Source of the DNA: Ashinkailepas kermadecensis
Taxonomy: Eukaryota; Arthropoda; Thecostraca; Neolepadidae
Direction of reading: 5' to 3'
Length of the DNA stretch: 64,000 nucleotides
NCBI GenBank assembly: GCA_034440615.1
Contig: JAOTOM010004343.1
Span: 124,001 to 188,000 of the forward strand
This document shows, in pieces, positions 21,661 to 35,072 of this stretch. The first letter of the stretch is position 1, and every line of letters begins with the position of its first letter. The notes beneath the pieces were generated by a model that made no database searches, was not told the origin of the DNA, and worked only from the letters and a program-made list of their open reading frames with translations. Both the position numbers and the translations under genes were made by a program.

Positions 21661-22620
21661 TCCCAATACGGGAAGGGAGACCTCAGAAAATGAGAGAAGG
21701 CCCTAAGACGGAAGAGAAAGCCAGTGGATATGAGATGAGGTTTCGGAGACGTAAAAGCAGTCCCCGAAACGGGTAAGGTTCCACCAAGATAGAAAAGGAT
21801 AATCCAGAAAAGTGGCAGGAAGCACCTAATTCGGAAGAGGACGATATAAGATTGGAAAGAGACCCTATGATGCACGAGGAAGCCCCTAAAATAGGAGAGA
21901 ATGGCCATTAGATAAGAGGGATGGCTCCCAGACGAGAAAGAAGGCTTCAAGACGGGTAAGAAGGTCCCCAGGAAATGACAAGGTAACTGAGATAGGAAAG
22001 GTTGCGTGTAATTTGGAAGAGGAGCCACCTAAGAGAGAATAGGAGTCCACCAGGAGATAAGGGGCCAACCTTAAAATGGGAAAAGATAGAATCAAAACGC
22101 GGAACAGGAGGCCCCGAAGACGTGAGAGGAGGCCCCTAATTTGAAAAAGAAAGCCTCCAAAAGAAACAAGGAGGCCCCTGCCGGACTTGAGAGGAGTCCC
22201 TCGAGATGGAGTAGGAGGTCTCCAGGGCCGAATGAGGCCCCGACGACCGGAAGGAATTCCCAGGAAATGAGAGAAGGCCCTTAAAATGGGAGTGGTAGGT
22301 AGCAGGTATGGAAGGAGGCGAGGTTTCCAAAATTGAAGATCCCTCAAGACGGGTAAGCTTTGCGACGACAAAGGAGGATGCCCACGAGGCGTGGCAGGAG
22401 GCCCCTAATTTGGCAGAGGATGCCCCTGGAACATGAGAGGAAGTCCCATGCCATGTTAAAGGGGCCCCAGGATGTGGGAGGAGGTCCTCCAAAACGGGAG
22501 AGGAGGACCATTGAATATGGAGGAGGGTAGGCCGGACGAGAAGACGTCGAAAACCGGTAAAGAAGCTCCAGGAAATGAGACGAGACCGCTAAGACGCGAG
22601 AGGAGGTCTATAATTTGCTA
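21661..22620. repeat. Decayed continuation of GGAGGCCCC units
   Basis: Units of about 20-24 bp retain AGGAGGCCCC or AAGAAGGCC followed by a variable A-rich half (AATTTGGAAGAGG, AAGACGGGTAAG). The period is still visible by eye but the sequence is diverged. Confidence 0.75.
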
Positions 22621-24528
22621 GAAGCACCTGAAATGGCAGGAGTCGTGCCGGGGTACTTGAAAATCACGACATGGGCCCGAAAAGATGCGGCCGGGGCCCC
22701 TGAAAATCTCGCTGAGCCTATGGGTACCAAAAATTCACGCCCGGATCATGAAAATCACGCTAGGGGCACGATAAGTCGTACCGTTCCCCGACAGTATCAT
22801 TTTGACACAAATGAAGCCCGGGCAACGAAAAACATGGATAATCACTCTTGGGCCCCAACAATGACACCAAAAGCATCCAAAACGTATTGGACACCCACAA
22901 AGTGTCGAGGTCGCTAAAACTCGCGCTAGGGATCCAAGCAAATGACGTCGGGACACAAAAGATTACATTGGACTACAAAAGTCGCGTCGCAGCCTTCGAA
23001 AATCTCACTGGGGACCAACAAAGTCGCGCCTGGACCCCAAAGGTTGCTGCTGCCCCAAAAATCAATTATTAACCGGAATGTCACTCTGCGCCCAAAAAAA
23101 TCGGGTCAAAGTCCCCGCAAAACCCGTTGGGCACTGGAAAAAAACGTGTCAGGGCACCGAAAAAAATCGCACCTGGAGACCGAAGAATCGTACCAGGACC
23201 CAACAATATCACATAAGGACCTATCAAAAAAATAGAACTCCTTCGGTGGCCGCAGTGACATATCAAAGGGGCGAATGGCCCCTCCCTCCTAAGAGGGATA
23301 TGCTCCCAAGAATCGAGCCGAGGCCCCCAAAAGTCGTGCTGGGACCACAAAAATTCGCGTCGGTCCACCAGAATTCGCGTAGGGGCTCAAAGTAAATACG
23401 TCGGGCCCCAGAAAACTCGCTCCGAGGCACGAAAATCTGCAACAGGAACCGCCAAGATCGCGTTGGGGTCACAGCTAAGTACAACGCGCCCCGCAAACTC
23501 GAACCGGTCCCACCAAATTTCGCGCTCGGACCCACAATTCGGTAGTACCAAAAATTCCGCGCTCGGACCCATCGGTAGTACCAAAAATTTGGTCTGGGCA
23601 TCAAAAATTAACGTCGGGGCTGCCAACAATTGGCGTCTATGGCCCCACATAGGCACCGTGTGACCCCCAAAGTCCCATCGGTATCCGAAAAATAAAGCCG
23701 GAACCCTCCAAAATCAGGAGGGATTGCAAAAAAGTCCGGGTCAGGACAATGGTTCTGAAGCACCGAACATGTCATCAGATGCCTTGACAAATCGCGTACG
23801 GCATCGAAAAACATACCGGAGCTCGAAGAAAATCGAGGTGAGATACAAAAACATGGCACCAGGCACTCGAAACATCAGGGCGGGATTCGGAAGTTAAAGA
23901 AAATTCAGAAGAGATCCACAAAATCGCGTTGAGCCCAGATAACTGGCGTTGGGTCCCGGAACCACGCGCCTGGGCGCGATAAGTCGCGCTGGGACCCAGA
24001 AAAAACGCACCGAAGCCTCAAAATCGTACTGGGGCTCCACAAATGTGCGTCAGAAGCCCCAAATAAACACAGCGGGACCCTAAGAGCACAACGGGGACCG
24101 AAAATGCGACTGGCCCTTCAAAGCGCAGTCTCGTAAAAAGCGGCAGGGTCCGAAAACATGCGTTGTAGCCATAACTATATATACCGGGAGCACTAAAAAA
24201 AACAAAAAACAAAAACACCGGAAGCTCTCAAGGCACACAGGGGCCATATGACCGCACAAGGGCCTGAAAAGAGGCTGGGGCCGCAAAAAGCAACATGATC
24301 CCAAAACGAACAAAAATAACGGGCACTACGTAAACACATCGAGATCTTTGAAAGCGCCCCGACAACTTAAAAAAAAATATTCGGTGCGCAAAAAAAAGCA
24401 ACAAAACCCTAAAACGAGCAGGGGTTTCGAAAATGCGTTGGGCCTCTAAGAAAAATGAATTGGAGCCTTAAGGCACATCCGTAGACGAATAAATACGAAA
24501 CAGGTCCAAAGAAGTACACTCAGGCAGG
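22621..24528. repeat. Degenerate ~20-23-bp unit array (AAAATCGCGYTGGGGCC), copy 1
   Basis: Roughly 85 weakly similar units with an A-run, then TCGCGYYGGG, then a C-rich block. Individual units are too diverged to be a recent satellite. The order of units matches 62690-63967 base for base in places: ACCGAAGAATCGTACC at 23179 and 63069, CATCAGATGCCTT at 23773 and 63768, CGGAACCACGCGCC at 23957 and 63954. Confidence 0.85.
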
Positions 24529-24751
24529 GCTTCGGTTCGGTAGCCAACCTGGAAGCATGTTTAATCAAAGATATGAGGTGCATCAAAGCTCAGCGGGTAT
24601 CCGCATTTCTTCACCATAAAATATGGTAAGAAGGGAACTAATGATCGAATTTAAATAATCGAATTTTCGCAACGAACGCCCATACGAAGCATTTTATCAC
24701 GTCAGATATGGCGCAAGTCTATCATGTGGCAGCAATTAACAAAGCGTAGCA
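24529..24751 (+). repeat. Conserved non-tandem tail of degenerate-array element, copy 1
   Basis: GCTTCGGTTCGGTAGC opens a 223-bp segment. It aligns with 45508-45718, sharing CATCAAAGCTCAGC, CGACGTCA-like and GCAATTARCAAARCGTAGC landmarks. It follows the degenerate array in both places. Confidence 0.75.
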
Positions 24752-26090
24752 GGCCCAGCAGAATCCGTAGCATCGCACGAAGTGTGGCGAATGCGCCGAA
24801 TGCGCAAGATGGGTGTGCACGTGCACTAACGTTGGCGTCGTGGCGACCGGGCACTATGAACTGGAATGTCTGAAATTGGAAAATTTTACATTTTAAGGTG
24901 ATTTGTGCAGGTGTAATTTCGGCAGTGCGAGGTGACTTATCAAGGAATACCAAAAGAATACATTTGAACAGGTTGTGGGAGCTAGGGTTGAAATCCGACG
25001 AATCAGAAACGATAGTGGTAGATTAGGCCCCTCCACAGGATAATTCAGTTGATCACTAATTATTGTATTTAAAAGGTTCCCTTTTGAAAAAATAGTGGTC
25101 GAAATCGGAAGACTTTTCAGTAGTTGGACCCCCAAATACGTTTGCCCCCTCCCCTTGACCAAAATATGGGTGCGTCACTGGTCTCCCAATAATTTTCAGA
25201 AACTTACGCCCATGGAGCAAAGCCAACATTGCGGGGGTAAATTCCCCCTCACAAGCATACAAAACAAAACCGATGCCCCACATTAAATGGGAGGAATGAT
25301 GTTTTAAAATGTATTTTCTTCCTACAAAGTTGTCTTCTGTGATTACAGCCTGCATGATTAGAGCTTCCCAGCTTCAGTACCTTCTCAACGGCATAATTTA
25401 CAAAACGGTACAGCACAGCGATAACCATGGGCGTGACGGCGTGGAATTCGAAGGTTTTGCATTATTTATGCATTGTCATTGTTACATTGTTGCATTGCCA
25501 TTGATGCATGGTTGTTCAATGCTTGTTCTTGCCGTGAATTTATTCGCGGAGTATTTATTATTTTAGCTTCTGTGCCAAGTGCCTTGCAGCCAGCACCAAA
25601 TGTTATGAAAAAATTAATAAATCCCTAAGATGACGATCAGAAAACCAATTCAATCCACTTCTCGTTGTCACCTTCGCGAAATTGTTGTCGTGGGACTGAG
25701 AAATGATCGTTTAAGTTTGTTTATGAGATCAAGCTGGTGGGAATGACTAACAGTAGTGATGAACCTAGCTATATTCAGTTAAACTTGGTGAACAAAGAAG
25801 TGGGTTGATCAATGGGAGATATCTTTAAGATATGCTCAGCACGAGCCCCACCAGCTCGCTATAATCTAGAGGCCAGCGGGAAGATTCTTGTCGTCGATAA
25901 AGCATAAAGATATTGGTTTGTTTTGGCACTGACGTATTTATCTACATTTGCTTATTTATACCCTGGTATGGCTCGGGTCTCAGCGAAAAAAAAAAGATTC
26001 TTGCTATTGCGCTTTGCGTAAATTATATACCATGCCAAGAACAAACAAGACATCAATATGAAATCATGTTCCCATTCGGGAACCATACTA
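24752..26090. other. Non-repetitive interior with nested repeat fragments
   Basis: Bases 25022-25180 match the repeat at 36819-36990 (GGCCCCTNCACAGGA, AATAGTGGTCGAAATC, then GGGTGCGTCACTGG). Bases 25180-25262 match the interior of inverted-repeat family B (GAGCAAAGCCAACATTG, AAATTCCCCCTCA). The rest is AT-rich and unrecognised. Confidence 0.55.
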
Positions 26091-26291
26091 AGAGCCTAAA
26101 AAGCCAGAGGAGGCCCTAACACAATGGAGGCCCCTTTTCGGGGAGCAGGAGGCCCCCTATCAACATTGCCCCCCCTGGAAGAATTTCGTGGCGACGCCAC
26201 TGAATCATTGCATAGTTTAATCAGACCGTTATATTACGCTGAGTATATTACGACCGTTTTGAACGAGGGCCAAACCCGTGCGGGTCTACTT

Positions 26292-26295
<4 letters not shown>

Positions 26296-26352
<57 letters not shown>
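26296..26352. repeat. (TA)n microsatellite
   Basis: About 26 TA repeats, with one AAA interruption at the right end. Confidence 0.98.
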
Positions 26353-27477
26353 TATTGCATAGGCTCGTCTGGGAAACATGGCCCGGCGTGCCCGAGGCTG
26401 GGTGACCTCAGACCGTGGCTGGTCTCAGTCTGATGGAGAATGCCACGCTGAACGTATGTGGCGTAGAGCGGGAAGGGAAGAGGATCGTGACACAGCGTGG
26501 CATTCATGCTAAGCCGACAATTCGCCATGGTGCCTTTAAGCTTGAGATATGTATACCATAATCTGCAGATATCCAGATCTGGGCAAGATTCATTCGTGCC
26601 CGGTCGAGGTGGATTGTATTAATGTTCAATGCACGTATGAGGACATTGAAGACTCCTCATTGGAGACTCCATTGAAGACTCCATTTCCACAATCAGACTC
26701 CTCCGCCAAATGCCGAGCGCGCATCACAATTGGAAATGCACCGTGTCGAACTTCGCACAATGCTTTGTTAAATTAAGAAATCCTGCACTTCCGCGAACAT
26801 TGGACTCGATCAGGTGCACGCCTTTACGGACTGCCACGGCTCGATCAGGTGCATGTCTTTACGGACTGCCACGAGAGTGTGGCTGCGGTCGGTGCACGAG
26901 CTCCCTGTGGTGGAATGGTGACAGACCTTGTGCCTGCAGCAGTGAAGCTCCCCAGCCCGTCTCCAGTCTCTTGCCCTCGCTCGGGCAGCGCCCCTAAAGG
27001 CGCTGATATTGCTATCTTTGTTCATGTGGAGTTGTATGCACCATAAATAATGAAGTTAAATTTAATTGGCTTAATCGACTCCGAAGATGGCCATAATTGC
27101 GAAACAAAACAACACAGCTAAGATACATAGACACGTCAGGTAAGTAAACAAACGATAATTGTGCAATATACACGGAACGGTATAAAAATAGAATGACTAA
27201 GAAATAACAGCACAAACCTTGAAAATGATAACTGGAGCAGAAGACAAATCGTTTGCCGAATGAACAAGTTCCCTCCCGCCTTAACCTTGCACCATTCCTG
27301 GCAAAACCTTACGCTGTCGTCCTGGTGTGCACTCGTTCAGGTCAGGTGTGAGATAAATCTTACCTGATGATATATGAGCCATATTTTATGTGATGTATTT
27401 AACGGATGTAACATATTCACTTCTCAAGGCGACATATTGAAACGGCAAATCATCTGTGTTTAAAGATGCTGTATACA
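26353..27477. other. Intergenic, with a 34-bp direct duplication
   Basis: 26805-26875 holds two copies of GATCAGGTGCAYGYCTTTAC and GGACTGCCACG. No gene is recognised otherwise. Confidence 0.5.
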
Positions 27478-28590
<1,113 letters not shown>

Positions 28591-28925
28591 GCACCTTTAA
28601 CACGCGCACCAAAGGTGCCCTCACATAACGCACACCGGAGGAGGAGGGCAGAAACGGCTCCCGCCCCCAAGATTTCGGTAACCACTGAAGCTAGAAGCAC
28701 ACAATTTGGAGGGCAGATTACGGCTGTAGTGAACTCGCTTCATTATAAATTTAATGACCCTAGGTCGGTGCCTTCAGGATCAAATGTGGTTGAAACCGGC
28801 CGTCACTCACGCGCTGTCACCCCATCGCGTCGCACCGACGAGGCCTTTGTCACCTTGATCTCTCGGCGGCCTGACGGCTGGCCGGCGGTCGCTCGCCGCC
28901 TGGTCGGTAGACTGCACCGCTGAAG
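28591..28925. other. GC-richer patch, possible but unsupported exon
   Basis: A + strand frame ending TGA at about 28921 reads TDEAFVTLISRRPDGWPAV near its end and has raised GC. There is no convincing acceptor, start or conserved motif, so I do not call a gene. Confidence 0.15.
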
Positions 28926-30440
28926 GTCCTATGCTTACCAACGCATTCCGATTTTAGTTGCATAGGGTGCGCTGATCAATTGTTAACAAAGTTACAGGAT
29001 TTCATCACAATATCGCGGCCAGTTAATGAGATATCGTTGGAGGGCGTGCGGGAAGATTCCGCTCTTCTCCGGTGCGCGTACCAACCGGGCAGTCACTGGG
29101 GTACTTGCACTCACACGAGTCACTTGGGGAGAGGGATTCCCCCTTGTACCTTCGCAACCGATGAACCGATTGCGTCGATTGAACGGCATTCGATAGCCCC
29201 ATAACTTGCATCGAGAAAACATATTTTTTTGGTTACCTGGAGGTCACTAGCGAGGCCATAGGTCACGTCAAGAATAAATATTTGACTGTTTTGAGAGCTC
29301 GTATTTTTAACGCAAATCAGGGCATTAGGGTAATATAAAATCTCAGCTGTGATTGAATACATAGCGTGTGCCTAAAGTTGTCCATATATACGCTTTCTGG
29401 TCTCAGGTCAAGTAAGGTCACTTGAGGGGAAGAAGTCAAATTAGCCGTTTTGATTCAGCAGATACTCCAATTCATTTTCTGGGACAGATTTTCGCAAGGA
29501 TCTTGAAAAGCTGGCATAAATGTTCGCATTTGCTACGGAATTTTGCATGTCGATATCATCTGGTTTGTTGCCTATGAGGTCACAGGTGATGTCACGTGGA
29601 AATATTTGAGTGACTCCAAGAGTGCACATTTCTACAGTAAACAAGGACATGAGAGTAACACAAAACTTGTTGATGCGTGCATTAGATGCCAATAATTATG
29701 CGATCTGAATTTGTTTTGGTCCAGTGTGCAATGCGCTACATTTTTATATGTTACATTTATACGAGGAGCTCGAGAAACGGACCTACACTTTCGCATATGC
29801 CACAGAATACTCATACTTGAGGCCACGCGGTGCACACTGATCTCTTTATAATAATTACAGCTAGATTAGCCTGTCAGTGTTAGATCTGCAAGCAACCGTT
29901 TCAGGCGGGAAAACCAGCACCTGCAATTGAGCTTGTGATGTCATTATAACATGATCTAGCATTGTATAACATGTACCTCAAAACAGATATATGTATGCTT
30001 AACCTATCATGACCTCACAGGTAAGAATGTCTTTGATAACCGATATATCGATTTTATAACGACTTGACTTTAACGACTTTTTCCTAGTCCTAAGTGGTCA
30101 TTATATTTGGATGAAATTAGTAATTCCGAATGACCCAGAAAGGCCTATTTGAGGTCACATTGTAACAAAATTATCTGGTGCACCAACTGCACCTATATTG
30201 ATTTGTCAGTATACATTGGTCAGATTGTATCTCATGACAACCAGCAACCGTTTGAGACGTTAACAACAACTCCAACGAACGACTTTATGACCTAATTAAA
30301 GCATGACCTAAGATAACCTGGAGGTCAATTTTTACACGACGTACCCAAGGTGTTCATTTGAAGGTACTGAAAGTGTCAAGCTGCTCTCTCTCAATTGGTT
30401 TGGCGGTAACGGCAGATAAACCAAAGGGGGAAAAAGCCCC
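28926..30440. other. AT-rich intergenic stretch with recurrent AGGTCA motifs
   Basis: No gene is seen. AGGTCAC/GAGGTCAC recurs roughly every 150-250 bases (near 29243, 29267, 29405, 29577, 30155), and 29405-29420 is a direct repeat AGGTCA with 4-base spacing. These look like parts of a very old tandem repeat and resemble nuclear-receptor half-sites. Confidence 0.4.
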
Positions 30441-32555
30441 ACCCTAGTGATTCACGAGTTAGCGCCCAAGTTTGCTCCATTCTGGAATACGGGAGCATGC
30501 TGTAGGATGTGGTCGCGCGGAAGCACTAGCATCAGGCTTGACCTGATTCATCACAAATGCGTCATGCGGTTGATAACCATTTCGCACCAGGGCCCACCAG
30601 ACCCCCGAGGTATCCCAACCTCATTCGAACTTCTAAGCCGGAACCAGCTTGTCATGCATCTAAAATACAAAGCATACAAGAGACACAACGACACGGTATC
30701 ACAACGCATCCACATAAATATGTGACGGTACATACAATAAATACACAGACCAACACCAGGCTCGCTATCGCTCATCACTAGTGTCCTGAAGCTGATCTTT
30801 TGTAGGGTATGGAGGGGGAGGAGGGCGATGTCAAACAAGTAGCTTATGTTTTAAAAAGCGTGCAAATGTATGCAGATAGTGCTTATTGATGAGTAATCTT
30901 CTATGACCTCTGTTCATTGCATGATGGTGATGATGTCCGTCCCCGCTGCGTTTACCAATAACGGAAGCACTACTGCCAAAAACCATACATGATTTTAAGT
31001 ATCCAAATATAACTAAAAGCAGAATAAAAAAGCGAGTCACACTTCATGGTGTCAAGAAGAAAAAGTGATATCAAACCACTTGTACTAAGAGTGGATCTAA
31101 AACCAAAAATTTGCAATTTCAGGACCTGCTCGCCATCCGTACCGTATCGCACCAGCACTTTCGCAGTTTAACTCTCGCTCTACTAGGGGGATGAGTCGAG
31201 TCAATCCCCCCCCCTCCCCTCTGCGGTTATTGATGAATAATTTTGGAGCGGCGCCGGCCAAGTCGGCGCTGCTTGGCATAGCTGGCCCACATTAACCGTC
31301 ACCGGGCCGGGGTCTCTCTAGCCCCCCCCCCCGCAATCCCTCAGATTTTCCAGAATAGCATTTGAATGAGTACGGACACGAAACTTTCAGTACCTTCTTA
31401 TGCATCTGCTTTGCATATCTCGTACAAATTCCAGGTAAGGTCTATCGAAGGCCATGAATGGGACTGGTAAAACGGAGCTATGTCCAAAGCTATGCATGTA
31501 AACATGGGGCTAACAGCTAGTGCTGCCATATTTTTGTGATGTTGCTAGCATATTATGGATTTGTGAGATTATATGGGAAGAACGAATACCACATATGGGT
31601 GCATGGTTGGATTTATGCTTCAGAATTATGCACTAGAAGATGAAACAAACTTGAGGGAACCAAACTTGGAAATGATAATATTGTTCTATTCCGGAACATA
31701 AAACCTCCTTTTTAACTTTTTCAGTCATTTTGGACATGCTTATCAAACAGCAATACATGTGCAGTCATTTTAGGCAACTCCATTGAATCATTCTGGAAAA
31801 ATGAAGTGAATAATTATTGTATGGGAAAACGTCGAGGGTGACATCCAGAGGAAGTTCATGTTTCCATCCTTGTATGGGTGCTCCACTGGCAGAATGGATG
31901 GATAAATCATTGACATCGAAGCTAAACTCTGGAAAACCTATAATATATCGTACATCATAGGCAACTGCACTCACAAAGAAATGCTCTCAACGCCCGTGCC
32001 AACGCTTTGAAAGGGGTGGGTAAAAAGCAGACATATTCCCACATACAACATTCGGAAAGGCCGCTTAATGGCCTTGAATTCCGGCGCAATATATGCGCAG
32101 GAAATGTCTAATAGATGACGTCACAAAAACTAGACGCCCTATGTGGTCACGGGGGTATATCAGAACTTCTAAGGATTTATAGTTCAATTCCTCGAATAGT
32201 TAAAAACCACTAATCAGCGGAAACTTTCTTCTGTTGGGATGCTTAAAACTTCCAACGTATCAAACCAAGTAACGGTTCAAAACCTCTAAAATATTCAAAC
32301 TTACGAACGTCCAAAACGTACGACCATTACGAACGTAGTTATGGTGCTTTCAGCAAGGAAATGTCTTGCGCCATTTTTTTTTCAGATTCCAGCACATTAA
32401 AGGTCCGGGATATGCCTTGTGTATGCTGCGGAGTGGCTCTCCTGTACCAATGGTTTTAATCATCGTAGGCAGTGTACTTGATCTAAGTGGCAGCCGCTCC
32501 GGCTAATGGATGCGGTTGCAGCGCAACTATTGTCCGCAGGCAGGCATTCGTCCTC
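30441..32555. other. Intergenic, one dispersed-repeat fragment
   Basis: 31733-31900 pairs with 571-760 (TTATCAAACAGCAAT, GCAGTCATTTT). A C-run with GTCACCGGGCCGGGGTCTC near 31300 may be another element end. No gene recognised. Confidence 0.4.
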
Positions 32556-33300
32556 CCGCGTGGAGCGACTCCCAGTACCACGTGGAGCGACTCCCAGTAC
32601 CACGTGGAGCGACTCACTTCCAGTACCTCCCACGTGGAGCGACTCCCAGTATCACATGGAGCGACTCCCAGTGCCACGTGGAGCGACTCCCAGTACCACG
32701 TGGAGCGACGCCCAGTACCACGTGGAGCGACTCCCAGTACCGCGTGGAGCGACTCTCAGTACCACGTGGAGCGACGCCCAGTACCACGTGGAGCGACTCC
32801 CAGTGCCACATGGAGCGACTCCCAGTACCACGTGGAGCGACTCCCAGTACCGCGTGGAGCGACTCCCAGTACCACGTGGAGCGACGCCCAGTACCACGTG
32901 GAGCGACTCCCAGTACCACGTAGAGCGACTCCCAGTACCACGTGGAGCGACTCCCAGTACCACGTGGAGCGACTCCCAGTACCACGTGGAGCGACTCCCA
33001 GTACCACGTGGAGCGACTCCAAGTGCCACGTGGAGCGACTCCCAGTACCACGTGGAGCGACTCCCAGTACCACGTGGAGCGACTCACTTCCAGTACCTCC
33101 CACGTGGAGCGACTCCCAGTATCACATGGAGCGACTCCCAGTACCACGTGGAGCGACTCCCAGTGCCACGTGGAGCGACTCCCAGTGCCACCTGGAGCGA
33201 CTCCCAGTATCACATGGAGCGACTCCCAGTACCACGTGGAGCGACTCCCAGTGCCACATGGAGCGACTCCCAGTACCACGTGGAGCGACTCCCAGTACCA
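32556..33300. repeat. 22-bp minisatellite carrying CCACGTGG
   Basis: About 34 copies of CCACGTGGAGCGACTCCCAG plus TA. Most copies keep the 8-bp palindrome CCACGTGG; some have ACATGG. A longer variant with CACTTCCAGTACCTCC occurs at about 32611 and 33085, marking a duplicated block of roughly 475 bp. Confidence 0.96.
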
Positions 33301-33372
33301 TTCCGAGCGTTCGGCGCACGCCGAGTGTTCCGCCTGCACATTCATCTGACTTTTGTAATTGGTGTTGCAGAT

Positions 33373-33562
33373 CAGGGGTGTTGTTTTATATACTTTTGAG
33401 GAGGAAAATTCCCCCTCAATGTTGGCTTTGCCCCCTCCCCCGTAATTTCAACTTTTAACATGGGATCATATTGATTGTGTTCCCAATCCATTTGCGGCTG
33501 CCCATTTCCTTCATGCATTTGGCCCCCTGCCCCTCAATCATTTTCAGAAATCAACACCCGTG
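33373..33562 (-). mobile_element. Small inverted-repeat element (family B), copy 2
   Basis: Begins CAGGGGTGTTGTTTTATA and ends CAGAAATCAACACCCGTG, the inverse of the copy at 19119-19301. The interior has AATTCCCCCTCAATG and CCCCCTCCCCC blocks. No coding capacity. Confidence 0.65.
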
Positions 33563-34739
33563 TTATAGGTGATGGCATAGTGGCCATTAAACCTAGTTTT
33601 TACGTTGGTTTTAACAACCGTAAGTGTCAACTCTTTAAATGTCAGTTCTTGTACTACTTGCTCTAGTTCAATGCTCCATTCGGTTTGAAAGCATCCTTTC
33701 CGTCGCCAAGAAGGCGAAGCGCCCCCTTGCCTCCAGCCAGTGAGGGTTCAATATAGAAACACTGGTTGGTGTTGCCTGGGCTGCTCTACATTACGCTGTC
33801 ACCCGGTGGGGTGGATTGGTATGGACCGACAGTGTGGACAAAGAAACAGCTTTTGGTTGGTACAAGGCCAACCGGAGAAACTGAGCTGGTATGACTCGTT
33901 TGCCTTATACTTTTCGTAGATCATTTTGTATGACAAGAATCTATGAACGGCCCTGGCAGATTTTAATTTGGTTCTTTGTTCAATGTGTCTAGCTCTGTAT
34001 CGCTGTTCTTATGTCGGGTGCGCACATTTTCACTGACTGGAGAAACGCCACACATGTGACGAGTAATATTTTGTGTGAAGATACGGCCATACATCCGGAC
34101 TACATTGTGGGGTTCACTCCGTTATATTTCATTCGTTATGTCCGCTACACTGCTTAACATACCTGGCTAAAAAACTATCGGTAGCCCTCTTTCGCGAAAT
34201 TGCAGCCGTTTATCGGACCTGAAGTGCCACCCAGTAAAACCGAGTTAAGGCATTGCGTTGTTACTGAATTGATATTGTGCCGAGCATCCCGTTTTATGTT
34301 ATTGCGGATCTATCTAAAGCGCGAGATGCTGTATGGCCACTGCCAGTGGAGACACAAGTAAACACCTCGCAATGCAGCCGGCGAACAATATGTTTTTACT
34401 GTTGCGGAGCGGGAATATTTGCATTTAAAATCTAAGAAATATTTTAAATGATCCGAGCAAAGACGTCACAGCAGCTCCACCTTTTTGGTCTAAAGCCTTA
34501 CGTACATAACACGTCCATGCTCACCAACTTAGGTCGGGATTGGTGCATCCCTGACCTCCTCGTGACTTGCTTTCCAGCGGTGCTTCATTAGCTTGGAGGC
34601 TATCGAGAAATTTTAACGTGCAAAACCTCAGACCTGAAATCTGCCCATAAGCTGATACTGATGCGAACCTTTCTCCAGTTTCATGTGCAAAAATAGGCCC
34701 TTGTGACCAAGTGCCACATGCCATCCAATAATACACCGG
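33563..34739. other. Intergenic, nothing recognised
   Basis: No exon or repeat that I can support. Confidence 0.3.
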
Positions 34740-34934
34740 TCAAAGCTGCCTGTCGCACCATTGCCACAATCTCTCGCACGCCTCTAATTCCACACCGGCA
34801 GGGTAACACAAAGAGCCGGGAATCATCTCAGCGACACCCGGATCGAGACTGGAAGCGAGCTTCAAGCACCGACCTGGTGGCATGATGTCGTCATTGGCGA
34901 AATACTCGGCCGGTACGGTAATCAGACTCGCCAT
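34740..34934 (-). CDS. Candidate minus-strand small coding exon/ORF
   Basis: From an ATG in strong context (CGGCAGCATGG) the minus strand reads MASLITVPAEYFANDDIM, then PPGRCLKLASSLDPGVAEM, then about 27 more residues to a TGA: 64 codons in all. Amino-acid composition is ordinary and protein-like. A GTCGGT after ATGCCACCAG could be a donor, giving a 20-residue first exon. I recognise no family. It faces away from the candidate exon at 35061, with CpG-rich DNA between them. Confidence 0.25.
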   Translation of the reverse strand: MASLITVPAEYFANDDIMPPGRCLKLASSLDPGVAEMIPGSLCYPAGVELEACERLWQWCDRQL

Positions 34935-35072
34935 GCTGCCGACAGCTCGTTCGACATGGACGTCGGCGTGACCCGACTACACGCCGTGTAACCCACTTAG
35001 TGTGGCGCTGGCCGGACGGAGCGACTTTTTGCCGGCCCGCCGCCGGCCGCCGGCGTCGCGGCCGATGCATCG

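Larger units (their letters stand above)
20350..26200 (+). mobile_element. ~5.85-kb dispersed element with 12-bp target duplication
   Basis: The 12-bp direct repeat TGAATCATTGCA lies at 20338-20349 and 26201-26212. Just inside are GGCGTCGCCAC (20352-20362) and GTGGCGACGCC (26188-26198), which are inverse complements. Both termini also carry a G-run or C-run and AGGAGGCCC units. Inside are a 21-bp array (20578-21660), a long degenerate array of AAAATCGCGYTGGGGCC-type units (about 22620-24500), a conserved tail (24529-24751) and an AT-rich segment holding two smaller repeats. I find no transposase or reverse transcriptase frame, so it is presumably non-autonomous. The terminal motif is nearly palindromic, so the inverted-repeat status is uncertain. 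Confidence 0.6.

Noticed and set aside
28615..28923. 102-codon + frame
   Set aside because: No ATG-supported start in good context, no acceptor and no recognisable motif; left as an unassigned GC patch.
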